The notes below the pieces were generated by a model, which saw only the letters and a program-made list of their open reading frames with translations, did no database searches and was not told the origin of the DNA. Below, one piece after another: positions 42,899 to 55,268 of a stretch of DNA of 64,000 bases; the first letter of the stretch is position 1; every line of letters starts with the position of its first letter. The stretch lies in the NCBI GenBank assembly GCA_009760885.1, contig CM019708.1, forward strand, positions 15,292,531 through 15,356,530, written 5' to 3'. Made by a program: the position numbers and the translations under genes. Source of the stretch: Achatina immaculata. Lineage: Eukaryota > Mollusca > Gastropoda > Stylommatophora > Achatinidae.

Positions 42899-45399
42899 AG
42901 CAAGAATGTGCTCATGTCTCGTGCGTGCTGAAGAACAACTACTACACGCAAGATATGACCACGTAGACCGGTGCCAGAGAGTTCTGCCAACTTTTAAAAT
43001 AGCTCTTACAGAATTCTGCAGTATTATCAGTCTCCCTGCAGGTGTTTACACCTGCCCACATGTGCCTGCGTCTCTCTGTTGTTTACCAGGAGACGGGGGG
43101 GGGGGGGAGAGACAGAGAGATTCAAGCAAGAACTTTCACGCATCATGCCAAAATAATCAACTCAGAGACGGAATACATTTTTATAACGGCACAAGAATAT
43201 TAAAACTAACTATATTATCCAATCCAGCTTTTCTCCTCCCTCAACTCTATTCACAGTTTTCTACCGTCATGCCACCGTACTGACGTTTCAACCCGCAGCG
43301 TTCTTTGTTCTGAATGAATCATCTGTGTTATCATTCAACGTGGATGGCGTAGCTGGTTCTTTCTCGCGAACCCCCCCCCCCCTTCCCCCCAAATGTGGCA
43401 GAGCGAGGAAGGGAAAAGCAAGCTGCATCAAGGAAATGAGATATGTCCGACGGTGGAAGAAGTAGCAACGTGGACAAAAACGACCGTTTTGTTATTATAA
43501 AATTCAACTGGCACAAATAAAATTAAAAAAAAACACGAGAATTTCGATAACAACTTCCATAGGGTTTTATTTCATTGGAGCGGGCGGGTAGAGTAGTGGC
43601 AGTGGTGTTGGACTGAACTGATACTAGAAGGACTTGTTATCTCTTGGAGAAACTATTTCCTGTTTTCCCTACACTCTATCACTTCAGGTCTGTGACATTT
43701 AGAAATGTATAGAATAGCTTCTCAAAAACTTAAGGCGGCTTTCTTTTAAAAAAATGGGTTTGTGAGTTCTACAGTCGACATGCGCAATCCAGCTCGGACT
43801 ACACGCAGATTAAAAAACGAGAGACAAAATTATTTGTTGAATACGAACTTGGTAAAGTGGTTTGTGTCACCACAAGAACTAGATGACATCAGTAACTAAT
43901 TTAGGGTATATTTTGAAATACATTCATATTTGTAATATGGTACAGACCAGAACAAAATTATCAGTCAAAAAATGACAATAAGACACACATAGGCTCCTTT
44001 GTCAGTCTCTCTATCTCACTCTCTGTCTTCCTCTCTCTGTCGCACGCACACCTATTCTTCATTTCCCTACAGTTTTAAGCATAACGTATTGATTGTTGTT
44101 TTTATCATCTTTTTTTTTTTGTAAAAAGAAATTACTGTCTTAGCTAATACTCTTGTAATGAAGTCTAGGGTGTAAGGAAAGAAGTTCTGCCACATGGGTA
44201 CATCGTATGACTTTAGAGAAAAGAAAGACGAGATCAGAAGTTTTAAAAATTAAAATATATTCACGATAAATACAAAACATAGCCAGTCTCCAGCAGCCTT
44301 TTGCGTTAGTTTCGATTAGTATAACAACCTTAGGCTGCAAGGCGTGTTATTTTCGGCATGGAACGAAACTAACGCTGTGAAGATTGCCAGCATCGTTCTC
44401 TTCCCCCCCCCCCCCCCCCTTTACCTTCTGACAAATTCCTGAAGGTTCAAGGACACTCGCGTGAAAAGCAGCAGAATACATCACAGACAGAAAACAGATG
44501 ATAGTTCTGGGTTGTTAGAAGAAAGAGAAGAATATAAAACGATAGAGGGACACAAAAAAAAAAAAATTACGAGAAGGTAAACACTGAAGTGTTGAAAATA
44601 AGGGTAGAAAGTGAACACAAGTGCTGACATATTATTTACTTCAAATCTTTGAAATAAAACACTGGAACTAAAAACAAAACAGCCCATATATATGAAGAAA
44701 TGGACACGAGGAAAGACATTTTTACCAGTACTCAAGCTTAATGTCTGTGGAGAAAATGAGTTTTGCTTTGCACAATAATGTGTGTTTGTAGGAAGCGAAA
44801 GAAAAGACTCCAGTGTTTGTAGCTAATTGAAATAACAGGGAATAAATTTATAGAACACAAGAAAACTATAGGTAAACTAGCAGCCTTCTAAAGAGAAATG
44901 ATGTATGTTGCGTAATGCGTAAACGATATAATGTACGTAATTATTTGTCACTCGCATTGCTGTATAAAGAATAAACATTCATACAGGACCTGGACAATTT
45001 AAATAAATGTTTCCCAGGCTTGTCTGAGCTGCCGCCCTCTTTTCTCCGAGACCACATCCTCAACGCACCCTCCCTCAACCCTATGCACTACTCGTACAAT
45101 GACTTATCAAACTAGGATGCTTATTACACAACTAAAAACTTCAGCAAGCAAACCAGCTTATTTAACAATAGGAATGAGTACATTTACAACTCACCTACTA
45201 CATTATTTTCTCAGCTTGTTAATGTGATGAATGAGTTTCATGTTGGGGCACAAGTGTCTCAATATCAGACTGAAAAGTACTAACAAGGAATGTATTGCTG
45301 TCCCCGTCTGTTGCTGTCCCTGTCTACTGCTGTCCCCGTTTGTTACTTCGTTTTCCCTCAATTCCTGTCCAAGCCCACACACTGCCCCATTTTCTTCCA
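42899..45399. other. No gene recognised; poly(C)/poly(G) runs
   Basis: Unassigned sequence with homopolymer runs at 43088-43098 (G), 43370-43382 (C) and 44404-44420 (C). A possible truncated tRNA-like SINE head lies at 43580-43625. Confidence 0.3.
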
Positions 45400-46030
45400 T
45401 TGCCACCTTAGTGCCCCCTTTTCTTCTACTGCCAGTTTAGTGCCCCCTTTTCTTCTACTGCCAGCTTAGTGCCCCCTTTTCTTCTACTGCCAGCTTAGTG
45501 CCCCCTTTTCTTCTACTGCCAGCTTAGTGCCCCCTTTTCTTCTACTGCTAGCTTAGTGCCCCCTTTTCTTCCATTGCTACCTTAGTGCCCCCTTTTCTTC
45601 TACTGCTAGCTTAGTGCCCCCTTTTCTTCCATTGCCACCTTAGTGCCCCCTTTTCTTCTACTGCCACCTTAGTGCCCCCTTTTCTTCTACTGCCACCTTA
45701 GTGCCCCCTTTTCTTCTACTGCCAGCTTAGTGCCCCCTTTTCTTCTACTGCCACCTTAGTGCCCCCTTTTCTTCTACTGCCAACTTAGTGCCCCCTTTTC
45801 TTCTACTGTCACCTTAGTGCCCCCTTTTCTTCTACTGCCACCTTAGTGCCCCCTTTTCTTCTACTGCCACCTTAGTGCCCCCTTTTCTTCTACTGCCACC
45901 TTAGTGCCCCCTTTTCTTCTACTGCCACCTTAGTGCCCCCTTTTCTTCTACTGCCAGCTTAGTGCCCCCTTTTCTTCTACTGCTAGCTTAGTGCCCCCTT
46001 TTCTTCTACTGCCACCTTAGTGACCCCTTT
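45400..46030. repeat. Minisatellite, 29-bp unit, ~22 copies
   Basis: The unit is ttagtgcccccttttcttct followed by actgccacc; 'cagc', 'tagc' and 'cattgcc' variants occur. Strongly strand-asymmetric (C/T on plus). Confidence 0.95.
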
Positions 46031-46389
46031 TCTTTCACCGGCTCCCTCCCCCCCCCCCCCCATCGGTCCTTTCCATCGCCCACGTAGGGGAGGGGGGTGG
46101 TAATCGCCCACCTTGGGAAACACTGGTTTAAATTATGGATGCTATGAAATCACGCACCAGAGAGTAGTTCACTTTACTCGTTGCGTTTATTAGACGGCTT
46201 TCGTGAATTACTTGGATTCGAATTTTACAACTTTGTTCTTTCGTCCCACTGATTTGTCACCTTCCTTTTCTGATAATAAATTACTAACAATTCTGCCAAT
46301 TATACAGTTTGTTACAAAATATATAGGATTACCTGGTCAAATGTTTCTACTAATTAATTTCTAAATTCTTCTCGCTATATAAAACATAC

Positions 46390-46850
46390 AATAGGGTGTA
46401 ATAACAGAACTAGAAATAGGAATAGTAGATCTAGAAATATAAATAGACAAGAAATTAGACTCTTTTGAAAACAAATGCATAAGGAAAATACTCGGCATCA
46501 AGTGGAACGAATTTCAGAACAATGCAGAGATAAGACAGATGACTGAACAACAACCAGTCTCATGGGTGATCAGGAAAAGGAGATGGACATATGTTGGTCA
46601 TTTGATGAGAAGAAATGATCAGATAATCCCAAAACAAGCTATCAAGAGGAACACAACAGGCCAAAGAAAAAGAGGCAGACTGCGTGAAACTCTGAAGAGG
46701 ACATTGTTAAGAGAGGCCAAATTAACAGGCATAAAATCTTTTGATGAGGTTGAAAGACTCGCCGAAGACAGGAAAAATTGGCGAACTACTTTGCGAGCCC
46801 TATGTGACGTTTAACGGCACAGGAAGGATATAAGATAAGATATATAAATA
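46390..46850 (+). mobile_element. LINE 3'-end fragment
   Basis: The translation LDSFENKCIRKILGIKWNEF, QNNAEIRQMTEQQPVSWVIR, KRRWTYVGHLMRRNDQ and KRGRLRETLKRTLLREAKLT ends in LRALCDV stop. The final ~120 codons are intact. A 'gatataagataagatat' tail follows. Confidence 0.85.
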
Positions 46851-46922
46851 ACAGAACACGTGCAGTGCCATGAAAATATCGCTGAAAATTTAACTTGAAG
46901 CTTGAAACATTTATTTACTCAC

Positions 46923-47150
46923 CTGAGTTTGACTGACTTCTCCTGACAGGTGACACGTTCTGTGAGCCAAAGAAGCGGATAAGCCACGGCTAATGGGAAC
47001 TGCGGCTCCCGCAACAGTCCAACAAGACGGAGTTTCAGTGGTAGAATTTTGCACACCTTCCTAAGGTTTGTAGCCGGGTCTTGGACATATTGGGTGCTGT
47101 GCACACGTCACTGCGATCTATTTTCTAGGTCAAACAGCGAAAGCGTGAGC
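46923..47150 (-). promoter_or_regulatory. Candidate non-coding first exon and promoter (possibly CSRP)
   Basis: This is an island richer in GC and CpG than its surroundings. On the minus strand it ends in a near-consensus donor, AACTCAG then GTGAGTAA, with the intron starting at 46922. It contains a CRE-like TGACGT near 47110 and only a short upstream ORF (MSKTR start, 17 codons). The nearest downstream acceptor on this strand that needs a 5' exon is CSRP at 35358, which would give an 11.6-kb first intron. The upstream limit is a guess and the link to CSRP is inference. Confidence 0.33.
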
Positions 47151-47605
47151 TGGAGAGGGCGAAGTTTGCTTCACATATTTTCTCACTTACTGGCTCCAAG
47201 TCCTTCAGAACATACACCCACGTTTGAGCCAAGTTTGATCAAGTTAATTAATCCCCCCCTCCCCCACCAGCTAAAAATCTTTGAAAGTAAATAGTTCTTT
47301 CGTGTGGTTTTTTTTTTTTACTTCTCAGGAAATAAAAATTCGTAAAAAAGGGGAGAGGGGGTATATTGATATATCTAATTCATGTAAACTTCCATATTTC
47401 CAATGATTCCCCAATGTTAAATAACGAAAGTAAATTTGGCTGGCTCATTGTTTACCTTGATGGCATCAATGACTGCTCAGACCAGATGATGAAAGGTGAA
47501 GGATCTTAGAATAACATAAAGAAGTAACTGAAATATTTCATTTCTCGTTGGTTTTGCTTTGGCTCGTTTTGTTTTGAACTGTTTCTTCACGATGTCAGTT
47601 TTCAT
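47151..47605. other. Non-coding, nothing recognised
   Basis: Upstream of the candidate first exon at 46923. It may hold promoter sequence but no clear motif was found. Confidence 0.3.
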
Positions 47606-48899
47606 AGCACAAATAATTAGTTAGTCTAGCTAACTAATAGACAGGCACAAATAATTAGTTAGTCTAGCTAATAGACAGGAACAAATAATTAGTTAGTCTA
47701 ACTAATAGACAGGCACAAATAATTAGTTAGTCTAACTAATAGACAGGCACAAATAATTAGTTAGTCTAGCTAACTAATAGACAGGCACAAATAATTAGTT
47801 AGTCTAACTAATAGACAGGCACAAATAATTAGTTAGTCTAACTAATAGACAGGCACAAATAATTAGTTAGTCTAGCTAACTAATAGACAGGCACAAATAA
47901 TTAGTTAGTCTAACTAATAGACAGGCACAAATATTAGTTAGTCTAACTAATAGACAGGCACAAATAATTAGTTAGTCTAACTAATAGACAGGCACAAATA
48001 ATTAGTTAGTCTAACTAATAGACAGGCACAAATAATTAGTTAGTCTAACTAATAGACAGGCACAAATAATTAGTTAGTCTAACTAATAGACAGACACAAA
48101 TAATTAGTTAGTCTAGCTAACTAATAAGCAGGCACAAATAATTAGTTAGTCTAGCTAACTAATAGACAGACACAAATAATTAGTTAGTCTAGCTAACTAA
48201 TAAGCAGGCACAAATAATTAGTTAGTCTAGCTAACTAATAGACAGACACAAATAATTAGTTAGTCTAGCTAATAGACAGACACAAATAATTAGTTAGTCT
48301 AGCTAACTAATAGACAGACACAAATAATTAGTTAGTCTAGCTAATAGACAGACACAAATAATTAGTTAGTCTAGCTAACTAATAGACAGACACAAATAAT
48401 TAGTTAGTCTAGCTAATAGACAGACACAAATAATTAGTTAGTCTAGCTAATAGACAGACACAAATAATTAGTTAGTCTAGCTAACTAATAGACAGACACA
48501 AATAATTAGTTAGTCTAGCTAATAGACAGACACAAATAATTAGTTAGTCTAGCTAACTAATAGACAGACACAAATAATTAGTTAGTCTAGCTAATAGACA
48601 GACACAAATAATTAGTTAGTCTAGCTAATAGACAGACACAATAATTAGTTAGTCTAGCTAACTAATAGACAGACACAAATAATTAGTTAGTCTAGCTAAC
48701 TAATAGACAGACACAAATAATTAGTTAGTCTAGCTAACTAATAGACAGACACAAATAATTAGTTAGTCTAACTAACTAATAGACAGACACAAATAATTAG
48801 TTAGTCTAACTAACTAATAGACAGGCACAAAGAATTAGTTAGTCTAACTAACTAATAGACAGGCACAAAGAATTAGTTAGTCTAACTAACTAATAGACA
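47606..48899. repeat. Minisatellite with palindromic 34/38-bp unit, ~36 copies
   Basis: Each unit has ATTAGTTAG, a TCTAG centre and CTAACTAAT, that is, perfect 9-bp inverted arms, followed by agacaggcacaaat. Shorter 34-bp units lack CTAA and so lose half of one arm. Long and short forms alternate in blocks. Confidence 0.95.
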
Positions 48900-50453
48900 G
48901 AGCCACTTTGAAGTTTGGTGGTGTGGGTACCCATTCCTATCCAGGATCTATATTCTCAAGAGAACACACCTCATCGATTACAACTTCCACGTGGTCCATC
49001 CACAATCTGACTCACACGAACTTGTTCCCTTTTGCTCTTACCGGTTTACCGTGAAGAGGATGTGCTTTGTCTGCACTTAGTTCGAGGAAGGATTATGGCC
49101 CCTGACTAATTTTACTCTGATGCCCATACTGGGAAAGTTTAGCAGATACCTCATGACCTTGCAGCTCGTGTCTCTGATGCGTTTAAGAATAATGCAGTCG
49201 CTTCTCTGTAATTTCAAGCCTTCCTATCTGCCTGAGGCTGAATGTTAGAACTGCCAGTGCATACTCAGTCACAAAGAGGACAAACCCTGATATAAGAGAA
49301 TTAGCTACTGCCATTATTTTGTTCTGACGTTAGTTGTGATGTGATCTACATGATCTATGAATCCTAAGCTACGATTGGATTTTACGCCCAGACCGAGTTA
49401 GCTCTTTCAATAGTCTCCTCCCAGAAACTCATCACGGGCACTGGTTTGTTGGAAAGCTGGTTATTTACGGAGAATTGTGCTAGGGTTTCTTTAGGAAGAG
49501 TTAACCATTGTCCAGGAGACGCTGCTCCAGGTTGACATGTGATCTAACTCTTCCTGCGGCTCCTGGACAATTCTGACTCGGTCTTTTTGCCCTGTCTGTA
49601 AACCAGGATGTCGTCCGCATAAGAAAGGGTTCCTCTCTTCCTAACAAGCACGTCCCCTGTTATTTGGACCGTGTGTACGCTGAAGAGATCTGGCGATAAC
49701 TGTAGGCCTGGAGTGACCATTGTCAGTTCTGATGCTCTGCTGTCACGTCAGATTACTGCCTCTTTCTGATGGAGAGCCGCAAATACCAAATTAACGAGGA
49801 TTAGACGGATGTTGAGTTCCAGTAGCTGATAAAGTAAAGTGGAACTCTTTTGTATGCCTCTTTCAGATGTTCTTACAGCTGCACACGATTCAACAATGTC
49901 ATGGAATCCTTCATACAAATATGCGAAGACTGCAGCATTGCGCCATGTTTCTTTATTCCATCTGTAGCCTTCAGGGGTGGGACGCAAAATGTGCTACCTT
50001 TCAAGTTCATATGTTACTTTCAAAGGCCGGTAGCAGAAACATGTCAGCCCAGCTCTGGTTTACTGACACATCCAAGGTGCTCTTCAATACCTTCTTCAGC
50101 TTTCGATGACTGTTAAGACCCGTACTGTGACCATCATTCTGAAGCTTTAGTAAGTGTTTTTTTTAAACAAGACTGCTGATTCATACTTGTCAATGAAATT
50201 TTCCGTTCGACACTCTTATGTAAAGCATCGATAATATCTGCCTCGACCCAATGTCTGCCCTTCTTCCATAGTCGCTGAACAACCAACTGAACTGTTGTTT
50301 CATTTCATTTAACGCCTGCATGGCCTGGTACGGAACTGAAAACTAAACACCCGACCTGTGTCACCTACAGGGATTCGAGCCCATCATCATCATCATCATC
50401 ATCTTCTATTTCTTCTTCCCGAACCATTAAATAGATTAAAATCATACAGCGAG
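48761..50453. repeat. Tandem segmental duplication 2, copy A (1.69 kb)
   Basis: Begins inside the palindromic minisatellite and ends 'atcatacagcgag' after an (ATC)n tract. Copy B follows directly and is almost identical. Confidence 0.94.
49050..50110 (-). mobile_element. Decayed non-LTR RT fragment (copy A)
   Basis: Minus translation contains EGYRWNKETWRNAAVFAYLY, STLLYQLLELNIRLILVNLV, then in other frames SPDLFSVHTVQ and KRGTLSYADDILVYRQGKKT. The order (finger/palm, then YADD) fits a Jockey/CR1-type RT. The duplicate lies at 50740-51797. Confidence 0.65.
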
Positions 50454-52146
50454 TTAGTCTAGCTAATAGACAGACACAAATAATTAGTTAGTCTAGCTAA
50501 CTAATAGACAGACACAAATAATTAGTTAGTCTAACTAACTAATAGACAGGCACAAAGAATTAGTTAGTCTAACTAACTAATAGACAGAGCCACTTTGAAG
50601 TTTGGTGGTGTGGGTACCCATTCCTATCCAGGATCTATATTCTCAAGAGAACACAACTCATCGATTACAACTTCCACGTGGTCCATCCACAATCTGACTC
50701 ACACGAACTTGTTCCCTTTTGCTCTTACCGGTTTACCGTGAAGAGGATGTGCTTTGTCTGCACTTAGTTCGAGGAAGGATTATGGCCCCTGACTAATTTT
50801 ACTCTGATGCCCATACTGGGAAAGTTTAGCAGATACCTCATGACCTTGCAGCTCGTGTCTCTGATGCGTTTAAGAATAATGCAGTCGCTTCTCTGTAATT
50901 TCAAGCCTTCCTATCTGCCTGAGGCTGAATGTTAGAACTGCCAGTGCATACTCAGTCACAAAGAGGACAAACCCTGATATAAGAGAATTAGCTACTGCCA
51001 TTATTTTGTTCTGACGTTAGTTGTGATGTGATCTACATGATCTATGAATCCTAAGCTACGATTGGATTTTACGCCCAGACCGAGTTAGCTCTTTCAATAG
51101 TCTCCTCCCAGAAACTCATCACGGGCACTGGTTTGTTGGAAAGCTGGTTATTTACGGAGAATTGTGCTAGGGTTTCTTTAGGAAGAGTTAACCATTGTCC
51201 AGGAGACGCTGCTCCAGGTTGACATGTGATCTAACTCTTCCTGCGGCTCCTGGACAATTCTGACTCGGTCTTTTTGCCCTGTCTGTAAACCAGGATGTCG
51301 TCCGCATAAGAAAGGGTTCCTCTCTTCCTAACAAGCACGTCCCCTGTTATTTGGACCGTGTGTACGCTGAAGAGATCTGGCGATAACTGTAGGCCTGGAG
51401 TGACCATTGTCAGTTCTGATGCTCTGCTGTCACGTCAGATTACTGCCTCTTTCTGATGGAGAGCCGCAAATACCAAATTAACGAGGATTAGACGGATGTT
51501 GAGTTCCAGTAGCTGATAAAGTAAAGTGGAACTCTTTTGTATGCCTCTTTCAGATGTTCTTACAGCTGCACACGATTCAACAATGTCATGGAATCCTTCA
51601 TACAAATATGCGAAGACTGCAGCATTGCGCCATGTTTCTTTATTCCATCTGTAGCCTTCAGGGGTGGGACGCAAAATGTGCTACCTTTCAAGTTCATATG
51701 TTACTTTCAAAGGCCGGTAGCAGAAACATGTCAGCCCAGCTCTGGTTTACTGACACATCCAAGGTGCTCTTCAATACCTTCTTCAGCTTTCGATGACTGT
51801 TAAGACCCGTACTGTGACCATCATTCTGAAGCTTTAGTAAGTGTTTTTTTTAAACAAGACTGCTGATTCATACTTGTCAATGAAATTTTCCGTTCGACAC
51901 TCTTATGTAAAGCATCGATAATATCTGCCTCGACCCAATGTCTGCCCTTCTTCCATAGTCGCTGAACAACCAACTGAACTGTTGTTTCATTTCATTTAAC
52001 GCCTGCATGGCCTGGTACGGAACTGAAAACTAAACACCCGACCTGTGTCACCTACAGGGATTCGAGCCCATCATCATCATCATCATCATCTTCTTCTTCT
52101 ATTTCTTCTTCCCGAACCATTAAATAGATTAAAATCATACAGCGAG
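50454..52146. repeat. Tandem segmental duplication 2, copy B (1.69 kb)
   Basis: Same content as copy A. Visible differences are single bases and the (ATC)/(TTC) microsatellite length. Confidence 0.94.
50740..51797 (-). mobile_element. Decayed non-LTR RT fragment (copy B)
   Basis: The duplicated counterpart of 49050-50110, with the same frames and breaks. Confidence 0.65.
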
Positions 52147-53450
52147 AACATACTGGGAGACTATCAAGCAGGTTACAGTACAGATCAACTGTAGACCAAA
52201 TATTTAATCTACGTCAAAGAGCAGAAAAATACTGGGGATATGGACGCACAAAATATAGTAATATATAAAAGAAAGTCAGAACCCTTCTTTATAAGAACTG
52301 GTTTAAAACAAGGCGATACATTTATCTTCATTACTATTAAACCTAGTACTAGAAAGGTAAAGGTAAAGGTAATCCTGTCATGCCTTAAAGGCACATAGGG
52401 ATATGGTGTTAGTGCCCATATTTTCCTTGACCTGTCAGCGCACTAGAGGGTGATATGGTCAATATCACGCCTGGCCGCCTTTCCTTCCCCAACTGAAGAT
52501 GTCGGGTACCCATTTCTACAGCTGGGTGACTGGGGTGCCTCAGGCCAGATTCAAACCCCCTACCTTCGACATGAGAGACTAGTGCACTAACCACTTCGCC
52601 ACTCTAGAAAAGGTAATCAGAAAAGTAAAAGAAGAAAGCAGAACAGATAATCAAGCTAAAGTATTAGGACATGCTGATGACATCGACATAGTGGGGGAAA
52701 CTATGCAAGATGTCATCAATACCTGCATACACCTGAGAGATGTGGCACTAAAAGTGAGTTTGGCCATTTACAAAGATAAGAGACCAGGGACTGAATGATC
52801 CAGATTATATGAATGTTGGAGATATAATCATTAGGAAAGCAGAAACATACAAATATCTAGGCACAACCTTCAACAGAAGCAACATAGTAAGCTATGAAAT
52901 TAAAAGCAGAGTACAGATAGGGAATTAAATATACTTCACCTTGCAACACCTGTTAATATCCAAAATCCTGTCCCAAAGCACCAAACTAACAATCTCCAAA
53001 ACTATAATAAGACCAACCGTCATGTATGGATCAGAAACATGGAGTACAACAAAGAAAGATGAGCAAATACAGATCTTTGAGAACAAGATCCTAAGAAGAA
53101 TCTTTGGGCATATAAAGGATATCAACAGTGCAGAATGGAGAGCTAGAAAGAACACTGAACTGAACAGCTTATTTAAGTCCCAACGAACTATAAATGTCTT
53201 GAAACTGAACAGTCTACGCTGGCTGTGGTATGTAGAAAGAATGGAAGAGAACAGACAAACGAAAACTGTGTATGCACAAGAGATGAGGGAAACAAGACCA
53301 AGGAGTAGATCAAGACAGAGACGGAAAGATAGCGTAGAAGAGGATATAAAAGAAACTGATGTCACCAACTGGGGAGAGAAGATTAAGAATAGAGAGGAAG
53401 GGAGGCGAACTATCTGCAGTAATGAGCCTTAAAAGTATAATAGGTTGTTA
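52147..53450 (+). mobile_element. LINE family D, RT and C-terminus, interrupted by a SINE
   Basis: Left part (52147-52350): LGDYQAGYSTDQ, RTGLKQGDTF. Right part (from 52613): LEKVIRKVKEESRTDNQAKV, GHADDIDIVGETMQDVIN (YADD box as HADD), RPTVMYGSETWSTTKKDEQI, KILRRIFGHIKDINSAEWRA and LRWLWYVERMEENRQTKTVY. Frameshifts fall between. The last 160 codons (52941-53432) are open. The SINE lies at 52360-52612. Confidence 0.85.
52360..52612 (-). mobile_element. tRNA-derived SINE, family A, inserted in LINE D
   Basis: On the minus strand: tRNA-like head with A box (gcgaagtggttagtgcacta) and B box (GGTTTGAATCT), body, and a (TTACCT)n tail. The target sequence ctagaaaaggtaa is duplicated on the two sides (52352-52363 and 52604-52616), and removing the insert restores the LINE frame LVLEKVIRKVK. 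Confidence 0.85.
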
Positions 53451-54773
53451 TCTTACACAGTTAAATTTATTCTTACTATTCTTCGTCGAGTTCCTCAGAT
53501 TGAGATTGTGCTTTCTTATTTATAAGTCAGCTCGGAGCTTTTGTCACTGCCATTTTCCGCTGTGAGATGAAGCCACCTGTTGCTGCAGCAAATTCACTGC
53601 CGACTTTTTAAAGAAACTTCCGCCAGTTGATTTCACAGTGAAATCTCAGACTGTGGCTTTGACCACGAACCATAACTCTGTTCAAATAATAGCGTCACCA
53701 TCTCTGGTGTTTTAACTAATTAGTGTCTTGGCCTCGTCATCTGTTGCGACAGGAATATGTTCTCTGCATCTTCTGCCATGTATTATGTGAGCAGATAGAA
53801 CGACTTTGAAGTTTTGTAGTACAGGTTTACATGCAGATTTTCAGTATAGAGGCGTGGAAAGACCGCGATGATGAAAGTGACGATAAGCGTTCAAGATGAT
53901 AAAGACAGCGGTTGTGACCAAGCAGCTGATTCAAACAAACAAACAAACATGCAAAGAACTCTTCAGAAAGTCTTCATTTTAAGAGGCTGAGATTAGAAGT
54001 GACAGATGGCAGAGAGTACAGATACTTACATCCTGTGATGTTCAGTGAGGCACACGTGTAAAATGAAGTAAGACGCCTCATAAATGACGAGTTTTTTTTT
54101 TTTCTTTAAATCATTTTACCTGTTCTACCTGCGAGCCATGAAAGAGGGCATTTCGACATGCATGTACCAGGGTTCGCTAAAATCACGTGATTACTCGTTG
54201 TTTTATACAGTGTATTCTGTTCAGGTAAAAACACAGAGAGGAACACCACTTATTTCATCATCATCATCATCATCTACTGATAAGCTTGAGTGACTGCGTT
54301 TCTCGATTTTAAGAGGATATTGATATTTCTAACCTGAAACATTACTTTCATTTTCTTGTGCCACTTGGTCAGCAGTTTCAAATATGTCTGTGTCAGAGAC
54401 CTATAGTTTTCTTCCAGGATTCAGTTTGTTTTTCTATGCATCCACAACAATGAGAAAATTCTCAGTTTTTCGACTGCCGTGACAAAAGCGTTATCTACAG
54501 AACATTTCATGATATAACTAAGCAAGAGGAAACAGTTCTATTTTCTCTGGGGATATGTTCCAGACAACGCCGCCAGATCAGAGGAGGACGTTTATGTCTA
54601 AAAATAATCAGCAAAACTCAAACGAAGAGCTTATTGTTCTTTGTTTCTTGCTGGTTCCCTGCTGTCTTCTTAAATTGATATGTTTGCGTGTTGAATTTAT
54701 GCAAAGAAACGCAACGGTTCTCAACTTGTTCCTAGAGCAACAGCTGATGTTCCAGATGTGTTTCTAGGTGTGG
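53451..54773. other. Non-coding, nothing recognised
   Basis: Contains (ATC)n near 54258-54275. 'ggttctcaac' at 54716 resembles a hAT end, but no partner was found. Confidence 0.3.
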
Positions 54774-54913
54774 GTGGCGAACTCTTGTAAGGCGTTACGC
54801 GTGCCAAAACTGCTCAGCTTTATCACTTCCTTCACGCTCCACTGAGAATATTACCGAGTAATTTGCAATGTTAAATTTGTAGATTTTTGGCACGCGTGTC
54901 AGGAGTTCGCCAC
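54774..54913. mobile_element. Short inverted-repeat element (MITE-like)
   Basis: GTGGCGAACTC...GCGTGCCAAAA at 54774-54809 is matched in reverse by TTTTGGCACGCG...GAGTTCGCCAC at 54885-54913. The right arm is about 8 bp shorter within. The 140-bp element could fold as a hairpin. Target duplication is unclear. Confidence 0.6.
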
Positions 54914-55044
54914 GCTGCTCGGGGAAATAACTCAAGTAAGTTCAAGTGCGTTCTACTTCTGCTTTAAACTGTACCCAGCAAGCCACTGACAGGAAAAGGA
55001 GCCTCGACTGGAGATGTATTTGGGCGGAGTACCTAGGGATTACT

Positions 55045-55268
55045 TCTGTTACACAGTGTTGAATTTCTAGGGATCACGTCTTAAACACAATGCTGATGTA
55101 GAATTTCTAGGGGTAATGACTAGAACACCATGACTATATAGACTTTATAGAAGTCGTATCTAAAACGCACTGACGGTGTAGAATTTCTAGGGGTAATGAC
55201 TAGAACACCATGACTTTATAGAAGTCGCATCTAAAACGCACTGACGGTGTAGAATTTCTAGACGTAGA
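55045..55268. repeat. Short imperfect tandem repeat, ~60-75-bp units
   Basis: 'gtagaatttctaggggtaat', 'gactagaacaccatgac' and 'tctaaaacgcactgacggt' recur three to four times. Confidence 0.75.

Noticed and set aside
46919..47104. 61-codon minus ORF as a protein-coding exon
   Set aside because: No ATG starts this frame (it begins at GTG). The region is better read as a non-coding first exon because of its donor and CpG content.
47606..48899. CRISPR-like array with palindromic repeats
   Set aside because: No unique spacers occur between the palindromic units and no cas genes are nearby; the whole unit repeats.
50330..50385. tRNA-like B box (ggctcgaatccc, minus strand), possible tRNA
   Set aside because: The upstream side is a microsatellite with no A box or acceptor stem. 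At most a truncated SINE scrap.
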